Positions 10,063 through 21,232 of a stretch of DNA of 64,000 nt are shown here, piece by piece. The notes below the pieces were generated by a model. It did not search any database, was not told where the DNA came from, and saw only the letters and a list, made by a program, of their open reading frames with translations. The translations under genes and the position numbers were made by a program. Origin of the DNA: Chalciporus piperatus (Eukaryota; Basidiomycota; Agaricomycetes; Boletales; Boletaceae); contig JBBPTG010000004.1 of assembly GCA_038093975.1 (NCBI GenBank), positions 248,001-312,000 of the forward strand. Direction: 5' to 3'. The number at the start of each line of letters is the position of its first letter. The first letter of the stretch is position 1.

Positions 10063-12408
10063 TCAACCCCACTCGTCTGGCACAAACGGTGTCACGAGAT
10101 CGTATATTTCCTCGTTCCCTCGACTGTTCCTGTTCGATGCCTTGTTTCTCCCGATAACGCGCTTGAACATCCCTCCCACTCTCCGCGAAACTGTTTGATC
10201 AGTCGGAGCATTGGTCTCTGCTTCATTTGGGAAACAGGTGTCGATATACTGGGCCAATTTTCGTAAACCACTTGAGCTATCGCTAGCGGCTCTGCGCGAG
10301 TCTTGCACAGCGGATTGTAGGTACATCGCAAGATTCGGGAAGTCAATCGGAAGGTTAGGATATGGCGTGTTGGGGGTCGATGGCACAACGTAATACTTGG
10401 CCATGGCCGACTCTGCACTATCCCGAAGAAGAGTTGGAAGTGGCGATAGTGTATATGAATAGGGGAGGACGCCAACATCGCCATTGGTATACTTGTGTGG
10501 ATTGTGGATGTTCTGCGGAACGGGGTGGTCCGTGCCAAAGTAAAGTATCGTTCGCCACTCATTTGCAGAGTGATGAACCTACAAGTTCAAAAGTGAGCAA
10601 GGGAGTTCACACCCTCACGCCCTAACATACCTTGACAAACTGGATCACAGTTCGCAGTTTGAGCTCATGTTTGGCAACGGAAAGCGCGTCGATGGTAGGC
10701 TCTAAACGTGTGGCACTCAATCTTGCCAACAACTTAAGCAGCCCTCGCCAACTTGGAGCCTGGAAGTGGAAAAGAGGCGCTTTGCCGTATGGAAGAGTAA
10801 TCACATTGGGCATCGCGCCCGCCACAGGTGTCAACTCGGTGGAGATGACCGGCGGATGGAAACCAAGAGCTAAGCGCGCGTGTCAACAAGACTGTCAAAG
10901 GAAAACTGAGCTAAAACGTACAGATCCCAAATAGCATCTCTGGTTCAACGTATTGATTTGCTGACAGTGGAGCAACGGGCCGCGAGGATGGCCCTGCTTC
11001 CGTGTCCAAGTCCTCCTCGCAATCTTCACTCAATGGTTCTAAGCTAGCTGATGATTCGAGAGAAAGGTTGGGACTTGAGGGTGCTTGGGAGGGGGACCTG
11101 TGCCCAGATATAAGCTCGCTGCCCAGGGAGCGCCCGGCAGATGCACTAGTTTCAGACGTGGCCGATGTCCAGCTCGGTTTGGTGCTAAAAGATGGCCTTG
11201 GCGACTGTTCGTTACTACACGATTGGGCGGACGACACGGACGCGCGGTCGGAGGAGGGCAGTGTGTACTCGCTTTGCGGGTATGTGGTAATTATAGAACC
11301 AGCCGATGACAAGGAAGGCGTAGTGGTCGAGTGACTCGAAGATGGGAGTGGGTGTGGTTTTCTGATCAGGTTAGACACAACATTGGCGTAGAGGGGAGGT
11401 GTTATAGATGAGGTATCCCGTATCACTTGCAAATTTTGGACGTCGCTCGTCATCGGCCGGGAGTGGTCGATTGACACCTCGTCAACCTCACTCATGTCCA
11501 CTGCAGAGAGTGGAGAAACCAAGTCGACAGTCATAGATGAGAACTGCGATGAAGTTGACGCTGTAGGCGTGATCAAATGCAGCCAGCTTTCACCCTCTGG
11601 AGGATGTGCAGAGGCCTTGATCGCAGAAGTCGAGGCACGATCATCGGATGGTGGTCTACGTGACGTCGTCGAAGGGGGTGGTTCATCGTCGTGAGGATAT
11701 GGGCTATTCAGTAGTCGTGACTCTTCCAAGGCTCGTGCAAGTTCGTCCTCCTCCTGAGCCATCAACTCTTCTTCACGTTTTCGAGCTTCCGAAGCGGAGA
11801 GGGCCAGCGCTACCTTAACTTGCTTCTCATCGAGCGATGGATTTCCCTGGACGATAATAGGTTCTTGAGGTTTGGGTGGTAGACTTGCCACAGGCATCGG
11901 TATCGAAGTCGGGTATAACGGATGCCTTGAAGTTGGACCAAAGGTTAATGCAGGAGGTTTTGGTGGGATCGGGGGTGGAGTGGGCAGTGGATTCACGAAT
12001 GCTTTCGGTTTCCGAGGGAGAGGCGGCGCTGGACGTGGAGGTAACGGATGCGAGAAGAAATAGTCATTGTATAGCGATGATTGTTGGGGAGACTGGTAGG
12101 GTGAGGCCATCGGGGAATAAGTGGGATTTGGCTGCGCAGCGCTCTTGTCCCAGATCCTTGCACTTTGTCGGCCGGGAGTGAGACTTATGGGGACGGAGGA
12201 TTGTATGCTATGCGAGGTCTGTGGTGCATGGGATAGGCTTGTATGTCGGGGTCTGGTAGGAGGCGCATTGAGCGGTGTGACAGAGGATGCATCGAAAGAA
12301 GCGCTGTGATGGGGCGGTCGAGGATACTGCCAAGCTTAAGGGAGGGTAAATATGTACTATCAGGCGTAGAACAGGTTATCGGATACCTGGATGGTTGTAG
12401 GACTGCAT
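10063..12408 (-). CDS. Proline-rich protein with tandem ubiquitin-interacting motifs
   Basis: The ATG at 12408 begins a short first exon (MQSYNHPAWQ after splicing) joined to a long exon reading into MASPYQSPQQ (residue 83). A Pro-rich segment (PPRPAPPLPRKPK, PPPIPPKPP) offers SH3-binding PxxP sites. Two UIM-like helices follow: QVKVALALSASE (about residues 176-192) and EDELARALEESRLL (about 200-216), the latter a near-perfect UIM with the Ala and Ser of the motif. Then about 250 disordered Ser/Thr residues, and an ordered C-terminal half over three further exons (for example FHFQAPSWRGLLKLLARL) that I do not recognise, ending VTPFVPDEWG. Likely a cytosolic or endocytic adaptor that reads ubiquitin; this is inference from the UIMs and PxxP motifs. 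Confidence 0.75.
11709..11831 (-). other. Tandem UIM-coding segment
   Basis: Encodes two UIM-like helices separated by about seven residues within the preceding gene. Both have the acidic patch, the Ala in position, and Ser four residues later, the usual contacts for the ubiquitin Ile44 patch. Confidence 0.6.
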
Positions 12409-12977
12409 CAACGCTGTGATTCAATAAAGCGGGGTGCACTGCCCGTCGGCTTCTCGTGTTACTTGCAAGCCTGAGTTGGGTGATGTCCTACTGGGCCTGA
12501 AGGCAATTTCGGTGAGGATGAAGAGCAAGCAGAGCAAAACTGGGATTAGTACTGTGGGATGGGAGTAGAACGAGGAAGAGTCATGTAGGGTGTTGACGCA
12601 TGTCCTGCCGAGCGTCCTCTGCCAACACCGCCCATGTCGTCACGGACTTTGATGCGTTACCCCTTTCTCCCACTTTACAGCTCGCTTTTCACACAAGGGT
12701 AACCTAGCGATGAGACAACCAACCAGTGTTTAACACGAGGTGTACAATGTGACCTGGCGACGAATACGCAGAACACACGACTCTAACGTACAATATGCAA
12801 AGCGAAAGCGAAGAGGAGAAACAAGTAATGCTGATGAGTGTGCTTGTGAAAACCTGAAGAAGGGACAGATATTGAATAGCTTGGAATGGCGTGGCATGGT
12901 GTATGAGTATGAAGTACGTGCAGCAGGAAATGAAATAGGATCGCAAAATCAAGAATGGTTCAGAAATGCGTGAATAG
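12409..12977. other. Intergenic region between Rim15 3' end and the UIM-protein promoter
   Basis: About 570 bp. Open frames on both strands here are short, compositionally odd and domain-free. I see no RNA gene. It should hold the Rim15 3' UTR and the promoter of the UIM protein. Confidence 0.5.
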
Positions 12978-15900
12978 TCATGACACACGAGTAGACAATT
13001 TAACAGGAGGGTGCGAGACACCTTGGATGGCGGAGGTCTTGAATCCCAGCTTTCGCATCACCGCAAGCAGATCAGCCCTTTGCAAGGGCTTCGAAAGCGA
13101 AGCTGCAAAAAGGCCGTTCTGTTCGTCTCCGGTACTGTACGCACTAACGGCAATGATCGGAGTACTGGAGTTCTTGTTGTTGGTACTTTTGATGTAACGA
13201 GCAGCGCTTTCACCGTCAACTAGCAACACTCAGCGTCAGTGGGTGCGTCTGTGACTACAAGAGGGATACTCACGGACTGGCATGTGGAGATCCATCAGGA
13301 TACAGTCAAACTCTGCAGCTCGGTCAGTTTTAGCCTGTACCATTTTCAAAGGGACCACTCACTGATATCACCCATCGCAACACCAATTGCTTCTGAGCCA
13401 TCAGCAACCACGACGCAACGACAACCAAGACGAATGAGCAATGTCTCAATTATCTTGGCTGTGATAGGATTATCCTCGGCCAGCAGGCATGTCACCGCGC
13501 GATCTGTGGGATCAGGCCCCTTACGCAGGTCCACAGAATGAACAGACGAGGGGGGCGTCATCTCAAACTGGGTTGAGCCTTGTCCTGCTGACGGAGGCCA
13601 GTTGTCGGAACCTGAGCCGTCGCCCGCACTACTCGAAACAGACGCAGTTCGCAGCCGACTTGGCATTGTGTTTCTGCGCTCGACTCCGTCCATGTGATTC
13701 AGTTTAAATCTTTCAATCGCACCAAGCTCGGAGGGTTTGCGAGTGTGACTGCCAGAACTGCTACCTGGAGTGGATGGCGGTATGCTTGCTCTTGATGGCG
13801 AAGAAGCGATCGACGACGTCGACGTCGACGGGGATGGAGGACCTTGTGAGATGGACTTTTGGTCGATGGTCGTCACGACACTTGGAGGCTTTTTATGACG
13901 CTGCGAAAGACTTCGCCTTCGGGTGATGCTACTCGAAGAGTCGGACAAAGTATGAGTGATGGGGACTAGTTGATCAGTCTTGAGCTTGCGGATGACATCA
14001 TCGTTTGCCTGCTTCAAGACCGGCAAGTTCTTAAAGCTGAAAGACCCAAAGTCGTCGCTGGCTGGAGAAGGAGCTGAGTCTCGATTAGTCTGGAGGGGGA
14101 TGCTGTTCGATTGCGGCACAGTCGAGTTGATGGCTGGGCTATCCATGGCATTGGTGATGGCGATGTCGTCGTCGTGGAATAATTGAGGTATCGCTCCTCG
14201 GGGATCAAAATAATCAGTCGACTCCGGGTCCGAGATCTGTGGTATGAAAGCGGCTTCTTTTGAAGTGACTTTGTCCCACTCAATCCCCTCAAAGAACGGA
14301 TGGTCTTTCACCTCATTGGCACCGTTGGCACCGAGACGCGTCGCGGGATTGATGTCCATAAGTCTTCGCATGAAGTCTTTGGCCTCCTCCGAGAAATCCA
14401 CCCACTCCTCGTGCCATTCGATTTTTCCCGAGAGAATATTTTCGAACACCTTCTCAGGAGTCTCCGCATGGAATGGCGGGAGACCGTATAAGAATTCGTA
14501 TGTGATGACTCCGAGAGCCCACTGTAGTGCAACATGAGTCACCATACACCTCCGAAGAAAAAGAGAAATTTCATACCCAGTCAACAGCAGCATCGTCCCC
14601 GCGAAGACCTAGTATTGTTTCAGGAGCCAGATAGTCTGGCGTGCCAACGAACTTTTGTTCCCCAGGAGGCGTGTGTCCTCCTGAATGCGAACGTAGATCC
14701 GTGGTGAGCTCCGTTGCGAACGATTGCAGAGGACTATCAGAGACTCTGCTGCGCTTCGAGTAAAAGTTCGGCATCGATTCCGATCCACTCCCTGACTCGC
14801 TGATGTCATCTGTGGGGAACTGGAATAACGGCGTTCCATTCCGGCTCGCTCCCTGGCCAAAGTACGAACCTCCGTCTGGCGGTAGCATTGGCGAACTCAG
14901 GTAACCGGAATCCAGAGATGGTGGTCGCGACCGCGAATCGTACCTCGTGCGATGTCGAGGTCCGATTCCCATCGGTGCTTCTCGCGTTTGTCGACCCAAG
15001 AGACCAATCCTGCTCAGGCCAAAATCGGTGAGCTTCAAGTGCCCATGCTGGTCAATGAGTAAGTTATCTGGTTTGAGATCACTTGATTGGCGGTATGGTC
15101 AGTTCAAAATATTTTGAGATCATGTGTTTTGGCTCCAACTCACCGATGCACAACTCCTCGTTCATGAAGGTATTCAAGCCCCAAAACCACCTCCGCAATA
15201 TATTGACGCGTCCACTCTTCCGGCAGTGACCCTATAGACTTGATGAGGGCAGCGCAGTCGCCACCGTTCAAGTACTCCATGACGAGGTAAAGATTCTCCT
15301 TGCTCTGGAAAGTGAAGTACAACTTCGCCACAAACGGTGACTCTGCTTGTTTCATGAGGATCATTCGCTCCGCCTTGACGTTGGTGATTTGATTCTTCGC
15401 TATCATGTCAGCTTTCTTCAAAACCTTGATTGCGTAATAGTCGCCAGTAGCTTTCTTCTTGGCGAGGAAGACGGAACCAAAGGCACCTTTGCTTATCGGC
15501 TTGATGATATCGAAATCCTTGATAGAGGTGGGGGTAGAGCGGGACAAGGGTGCCGCAGATGGTTGACGGGGAGACAGAGGGGCGTTCGAAGTCGTTGGAC
15601 TAAACATCGGGTTGATCGTGGAATGCCGTCGATGTCCGCGACGAGTAGCGATGGGTGCATCTCGAGGTAGAATGCTGGGCGATAGAGGTGGGGTAACTAA
15701 AAGTCGAGGCTCCAAGAGGTTATTGGCAGACCGACGAGCCCGTAGAGTACCGTTCTCGGGAGGGACGTCGTTGAGGTCCATATACGGTGGATGATCATCC
15801 GGGCAGGCGGAAGCGGTGATGGGTTCCGCGAGAGCGAGAGGAGATGATATGGACGACGGGGTCGAGGATCTGGTAGGCATCTTGTTCATGATTTGCCAGG

Positions 15901-18775
15901 TTGGGGGAATGGAAGTAGGAACGTGCATGGAAATTGTTTGACGACTCTCATTCGGCGTTCCAGTTGGAATAGGAGATGATGAGGCTACAGGCGTTGGACC
16001 AGACAGAAACATATCTTCGGCAGAACTAATAGAACCGTTCTCCGATGAAACCTGGGGTGCGGGCTCCTCCATTATCACATGAGGGACGTCGCCGAGAGGT
16101 ACCAGATCATTTTCTTCGTCGCTTTCCTCCTCATACTCGACGGTCGCCAGGCTTTGCTCCACTTGTTCTTCCCATTCATGCCAAATCTTCTCCGAGTATC
16201 GGATAGTATTTTGCATGCGGACAACGTTGTCCACCTTTTGCCGCATTACACGTTCAGCATCCTCAGCTAGTTGAGACAATGCGGCGTCTTCAATCGTTGG
16301 CATGGGCCAATTTCGAACTTGTGAAATCTTCCGCTCCGACGTAGGGGAAAGGAGTCGTTGTCGTTCGATGGGCTCCTTCGACTCTTCCTCCTTAGGCGAG
16401 GGCATTGTGACTTCCAGCGCGACCTGTAAGATATCATCGAGTTGTTCCAGCAGCCGACGCTGCATCTTCTTGACACCCATACGCTGCATCTTGTTCGTCC
16501 GAAATAGTTGAAGGGGACTCGACATGCTGGGGGACGTAGATGGGCTGAAGATGGGTACTCCGCGGTACTCGGGTGCCACCGCCGGTGACGAGGACTCCAA
16601 TGCAAGTAAAAGATCTTTGATGGTATTTCTCAGCTCACCGATACTCTCATTACAGTCGCCAATCTCCGCCTCCAGATGGTGGACCTCGGCGCAAGTCTCG
16701 CTGTGCTTCTCAAAGTACCACTGCGGGATGTGGCACTCGCAGATGCGACATAAAATAGGTTCCGTGGATATGGGCTGGGTGAAAGGGAAGGGTGTCGCGG
16801 GCTCATGGTACACACCCTCAGTGACATGTTCCGAGAGCAGATGTTCCTCTGGCGTGGGTTCTTCGAATTCCAGAACGATAGCCGGAGAGGGATACTCATA
16901 CCGTGGAGAAGCAATAGGTTTGACAACCCACATGGTGTGAGAGGGTTGCGCGTCCTCTCGGTCGAGCATGAGCATACCTTTCCCTTCCATCTGCTGGTGA
17001 AGGACGCCGTTCCCTGAGACTTCTTGATGACCTTCGGGTTGAACATGTAGCCGGAACCTGACTTCGACTGTGTGAGAATCGTCTTGTTGAAGACGTTGAG
17101 TCGCATCCCTGAAGACGGCCCAATCCGAGGGCGCAAGTAAATGCGATATTCGTGTCCCCGGGAGCTCTGACGGTTCGGTGCTAACAATAATATTGGAAGT
17201 CAATTGGTTGCCATCAGGTCAAGCATTGGGAACGTACCCAACGACCCCTCTCCATGCATAATTTACCCATATGAAGTGATCCCCATCCAAGCTGAGCTCC
17301 ATGATGATGTTCTGATTCTGGGCAGTCTCAGCTTGGAGGCGCAGTCTCTCGGTGGCCAAAATCCGAGCAGATTCGCTGTGCTCCGGTAGTTTGTCGGGCG
17401 AACGGGAGGTGGGATCTGGAGATGTCGATTTTCGTACGATTTCCCTGGGGTGCTCCTCCCTCGACCGTCTACCTTGACTGGTCACCCGGCTCATTCGTAA
17501 CCGGTGTTCATCTTCAAGAGACATGCGTAGTGGCCCTTCTTCCCTTTGTGCGCGAGTGGTCGGAGTGGGGGCCGGAGGCGGTTCGTCTGAAGGCTTGAGG
17601 ACAAACATCAAAGGTTCATCCTGCTCATCCTCATTGTTGTCGTCGAAATTCCAGAACTGTTTCTCTGCTTCCCACCATTCCACGACACGGCTGAGGCTGG
17701 CGACGGCGAGCAAGACCTGCACGTACCAGTTACGGCCGTGCCAATCTGGATGGTCATCCCACGCTTTTCCAATACGCTGAACACGCTGGACAAGAGACTC
17801 GCAGATCTTTGGTTGGGCGGTGAGTTGGGCAGTAGACATTTCGGTGACATCGGTTGCAACGCCGATGAGGTCGTAGAGCGCAGTCATGATGGGATCGACG
17901 GGGTCATCGACAAGTATGCGAGACGAGCGGCGATTGATAGTGGACATCGGAACTACGTCCGAGAAGCTGGCATGTGTTGTGGCAGGAGGAAGGGGCGATC
18001 GAGATCTGGATGTCGAACGTGAACTCTGACCGGATCTAGCGGGACGTATGGGAATGTGAACTGTGCGTGAAAGTCTGCGGGAAGGGATATTCTGAGATGG
18101 CCACGCGGTGAGAGGGTTGGCAGCATTCGACTGTCTGCGAGGGCTAGATGTATCGGAGAGTACGGTGGCAGGAACGACTGGACTGGGACCAGCACTGGAA
18201 GATGAAGGGGGAGTGGAAGTGATGGTAGATTTGTCCCATGGGTTGGTATTTTGTCTGCGCAAGGAAGGGCCAAATGAGGATGTCGACTCTGACGAGGCCC
18301 GATGAGTCAGAGATGAAACGGATGGAATGAGGTTTTGTGGAGACATACGTTGACGACTATGACGGGCCTCTAGTTCTCCTTCGTAGCCGCCGTCTGAGTA
18401 ATCGTCTGCCTGTGATGCTGGGCGGTGCTGGGAGAGGGTCTCGTGAAGAGATTCGTTGTCGCCGTACTGAGAGTCGCGGTCTGGGTCGCGGTCACGATCA
18501 CGATACGAGTCGCGATCGACGTCCTGTTCACCCTCACGGAGCCTCTCCTCGAAGAAAGAGGTGATGTTGTTGATAACTCTGCGGAGCTCCTTGTCGCAAT
18601 CAGCCTTGGCAGTCTTGAGACGGCGAGTGACATGTCGCCTGACGAATGGCATGGAGACGGTGTTTGAGCCAGAGCCAAGGGGGTTGCTGGGTGGGAGAGA
18701 GGGAGAATGTTGGATGGGTACATCCTGGGTGAGCACGAGGGGACTGGGGAGCTGACGACGAGTTGGTTCGGACAT
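12978..18775 (-). CDS. rim15: Rim15-type protein kinase (PAS, zinc finger, AGC kinase, response-regulator receiver domain)
   Basis: Nutrient-signalling kinase acting downstream of TORC1, PKA and Pho85, driving quiescence, mainly through endosulfine phosphorylation. Roughly 1,830 residues. N-terminus (from ATG 18775) is disordered with an Arg/Asp dipeptide-rich stretch. A PAS-like domain spans the first intron near 17220 ([14 protein letters not shown], then [15 protein letters not shown]). A Cys/His zinc finger ([20 protein letters not shown]) lies near 16750-16690. The AGC kinase starts at [19 protein letters not shown] (about 15510), with [19 protein letters not shown]-type loop, TDFGLSRIG, then a roughly 100-residue insert before GTPDYLAPE, typical of this family. 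The C-terminal receiver is intact: [19 protein letters not shown] with the phosphoacceptor Asp, VSAYS and SKPL. Splicing across two introns is needed to complete the phosphosite loop. Divergent from the mitochondrial S18 gene across 278 bp. Confidence 0.95.
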
Positions 18776-19053
18776 GAGGGAGGCGTGGATCAGAGAGAGC
18801 GGGGAAGGGAAGAAAAGGGAGCGGGAGAGAGCATCAGTGAAGCAAAGAAAAGCGCACGAAAAGCGAAACGGAAAAACGAGACTGAACTGTGATCGGTGAC
18901 CAGTGACAAAGTGAAGAGCAGGCGAGGAGGACCAGCAATTATTTTATTATTACTATTTATTTTATTATAAGTCCTTAAGGCCATCTCCGAGACTCTCCGG
19001 GGTCTCAAGAGACTCACTCACCAGCACTACCAAGTCATTAGTAGCAGTTGCCA
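18776..19053. promoter_or_regulatory. Divergent promoter between rim15 and mitochondrial S18
   Basis: 278 bp separate two oppositely oriented ATGs. An unusually AT-rich tract occupies about 18936-18970 (ATTATTTTATTATTAC and similar), in an otherwise GC-balanced window. It is a plausible nucleosome-depleted core of a shared promoter; no specific factor site is assigned. Confidence 0.5.
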
Positions 19054-19675
19054 ATGCTACTCGAGTTCGTTTCTCGTGCCATCGCCCGTACGCGGACGCG
19101 TCTTCCTGCCGTCCGCTGCTCGTCCAGTATCCGTGGTGACCAGGAGCAGTTGCAATCCATCCTCGAAGAAGCAGACCTCGGTCGATGTAAGTCCGCCCCC
19201 TACTCTCCTCCATCGACCCTCACCTCTCCCAGCCCAAGATAACTCGTCAGAATGGAATGAACAGGGTGCACAAAGAAAATTCCCGGTTGGTCTGGTACGT
19301 GTCTTTATTCAGTTCCTCGCTCCATCCTCCTCACAGTCCACATAGTTCACGCGCCCACACTACTTCTCGTACAAGCACCGCTTTAGGCAAGGACATCGCA
19401 AAAATCCTGCTCCTCCCCTCGTAGCACCCAGTCGAAAGGCAGCGCTCCAGAAGGATGTCCTCCGCGAGTTCGGCATCAACCCTCTTTGGGAGACCAGCAA
19501 TCCAGATCTCCTCAGAGGTTTCCTCACCGACATGAGCAAAATACAACGTCGTACTCAGACTGGCCTAACAACAAAGACCCAACGCAAACTAGCCAAAGCA
19601 ATACGCCGCGCCAAGATGATGGGCACCCTTCCCCTGTTCTATAACCCGAGACTGTCTGGTTATAGAAAGGGTTAA
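19054..19675 (+). CDS. rsm18: Mitochondrial small-subunit ribosomal protein bS18m
   Basis: Structural protein of the mitochondrial ribosome small subunit. Four exons; the ATG at 19054 gives an Arg-rich, Asp/Glu-poor start (LLEFVSRAIARTRTRLPAV) typical of a matrix-targeting presequence. The diagnostic S18 core is at the C-terminus: LTTKTQRKLAKAIRRAKMMG followed by TLPLF, equivalent to the bacterial QRKLAKAIRRARxMGLLP segment. TAA at 19673-19675. The region before the core (FTRPHYFSYKHRFRQGH) is a fungal extension. Splice sites are regular (for example GTAAGT after the codon for Arg near 19188). Confidence 0.88.
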
Positions 19676-19874
19676 ATTTTGGAGCTGCTGTAGAATTGTT
19701 CACCCGTAATCATATTTGTTCTGGACAGTCCCTGGGCTTGCATTGTCAAATCCCCGTCCAAAATGGAACCCACTCCAGCCCCCTAAATGTCTCCACGCGG
19801 GCGTAAGGAACCTATGCTTGCCCTGCATCATGTGAAGAGAAAATTGATACACGAAAACAGTCAATGACAGCCAT

Positions 19875-21054
19875 CTACAGCTCCGCTAACAGCATCGTGC
19901 CCAAATTCTGCACCACTTGATCCCCGATCGCCTTTTCCACCATTTCTTCTAGGTGCCGCTTGGGATCTTGCTTGCCCACGTGTCGCGTCTTCAGTTTCTC
20001 AACAGAAAGCGTCGACTCCTCCTGTACAGACTTGTTGTACGCTTCCGATAGCGTAAGCATTCTCTGTGGGCGCAATCCCTTCAGAGCGATCCATCCGCAT
20101 TTCTGATCGGAGACAAACCTTGATAGCATTTTCATTGCTCTGTTTGTGAGAACCGAAATCCCTGAGCTTCAATCCCTCCGTCCAGTTCCGCTTATGCAAA
20201 TTCATTAACATGGCCTGCTCAAGTTCGGTCTTGCGGTAATTGACAGCTATAGAGTAATAGTGGCGATTTAGCCCGTGCACGAGTGCCTGGATCGAGGGCT
20301 TGTTGATGTGTCCGATGTTGGATGTTGTTTGGCGTGGCTCTCGACCGGTGAGGACCGTCTGGGGATTGATAAGGCGGAACGCGTCGATAACGACCTTCCC
20401 CTTCACAGACTGAATTGGGTCAACGACAACAGCCACACATCGATTTTGCATTTGCTCAAATGACTGAGACGAGTATTTAGAATGCATATGACCGATCTAG
20501 CGTAGAGGCTCACCTGCTGTGTGTTGATGTCCACACTTGATAGCCAGCATCCGAACCCTGGATGTGAATGGTACCATCCGACAACCATCTCAGGTCTGAC
20601 GCGCATATGGGCACGGGGCACAACTTGCAATCGAAATTACTCACCGGCCTGTTTGCTTTAACATTTCCACCATCTTTTGTTGAAAGACGTGATCGACCGA
20701 TTCAACCGTGACGGTAGTACCCGATTGAGGCATGGCAAACACGTCGATGACTTGCACCGTGTATTCGTCGACGAATTCTCCGAGCATGAGGCCCATGACC
20801 TCCATCGGAACGCCAGCACGTCCATGCTTCAACATCTTCACGAGAATAAGCTTTCATATCACAGCGAGTGTTGACACGCACCTTCAATAAAGCTAGCGAT
20901 GAGATATGAATGACTTCTCCGCTGCGGTGGCTACGTCAGCGCAAATGACCTGGGGGTTCGGTGAGGCAACGCACTTGTCAGGAACGGTAGTGTCAACAGG
21001 GCCTCGCATCCCGGCCCTGAGTTGATTTCCGATTAGGCTTCCAAGGTCATCCAT
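19875..21054 (-). CDS. rpn11: 26S proteasome lid deubiquitinase Rpn11 (PSMD14/POH1)
   Basis: Zinc metalloprotease of the regulatory particle that removes ubiquitin chains en bloc as substrates enter the proteasome. The ATG at 21054 begins [12 protein letters not shown]; splicing joins VPDN to [12 protein letters not shown]. The JAMM motif [14 protein letters not shown] (about residues 113-126) with the upstream catalytic Glu in [12 protein letters not shown] (about residue 52) is complete. The Rpn8-contact and C-terminal helices are recognisable ([41 protein letters not shown]). Length of about 310 residues is normal. The reading frame is divided by five or so introns. Divergent from the next gene by about 180 bp. 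Confidence 0.97.
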
Positions 21055-21232
21055 AGCTGCGACGGATCGATGTTCGTTACAATGACAAGTCAAGCTTGAT
21101 GTCGAGTTAATCCAGGCTACTCGCTGACGCGTCTTCCCGTTGTGCCTTGTTAGGCAAGAGCCTCTAAATCAAACAAGTGTAAACAGACCACTTCCACCCA
21201 CCAACTCCGGCGCGACACTGTGTGGCCCTCCA

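Noticed and set aside
12704..13021. Hydrophobic minus-strand frame (105 codons)
   Set aside because: Overlaps the Rim15 3' end, starts with no suitable context, and its hydrophobicity comes from pyrimidine-rich DNA.
14571..15038. Separate gene in the kinase insert region
   Set aside because: It is in frame with, and spliced into, the Rim15 kinase between the TDFG and APE motifs; the long insert is typical of the family.
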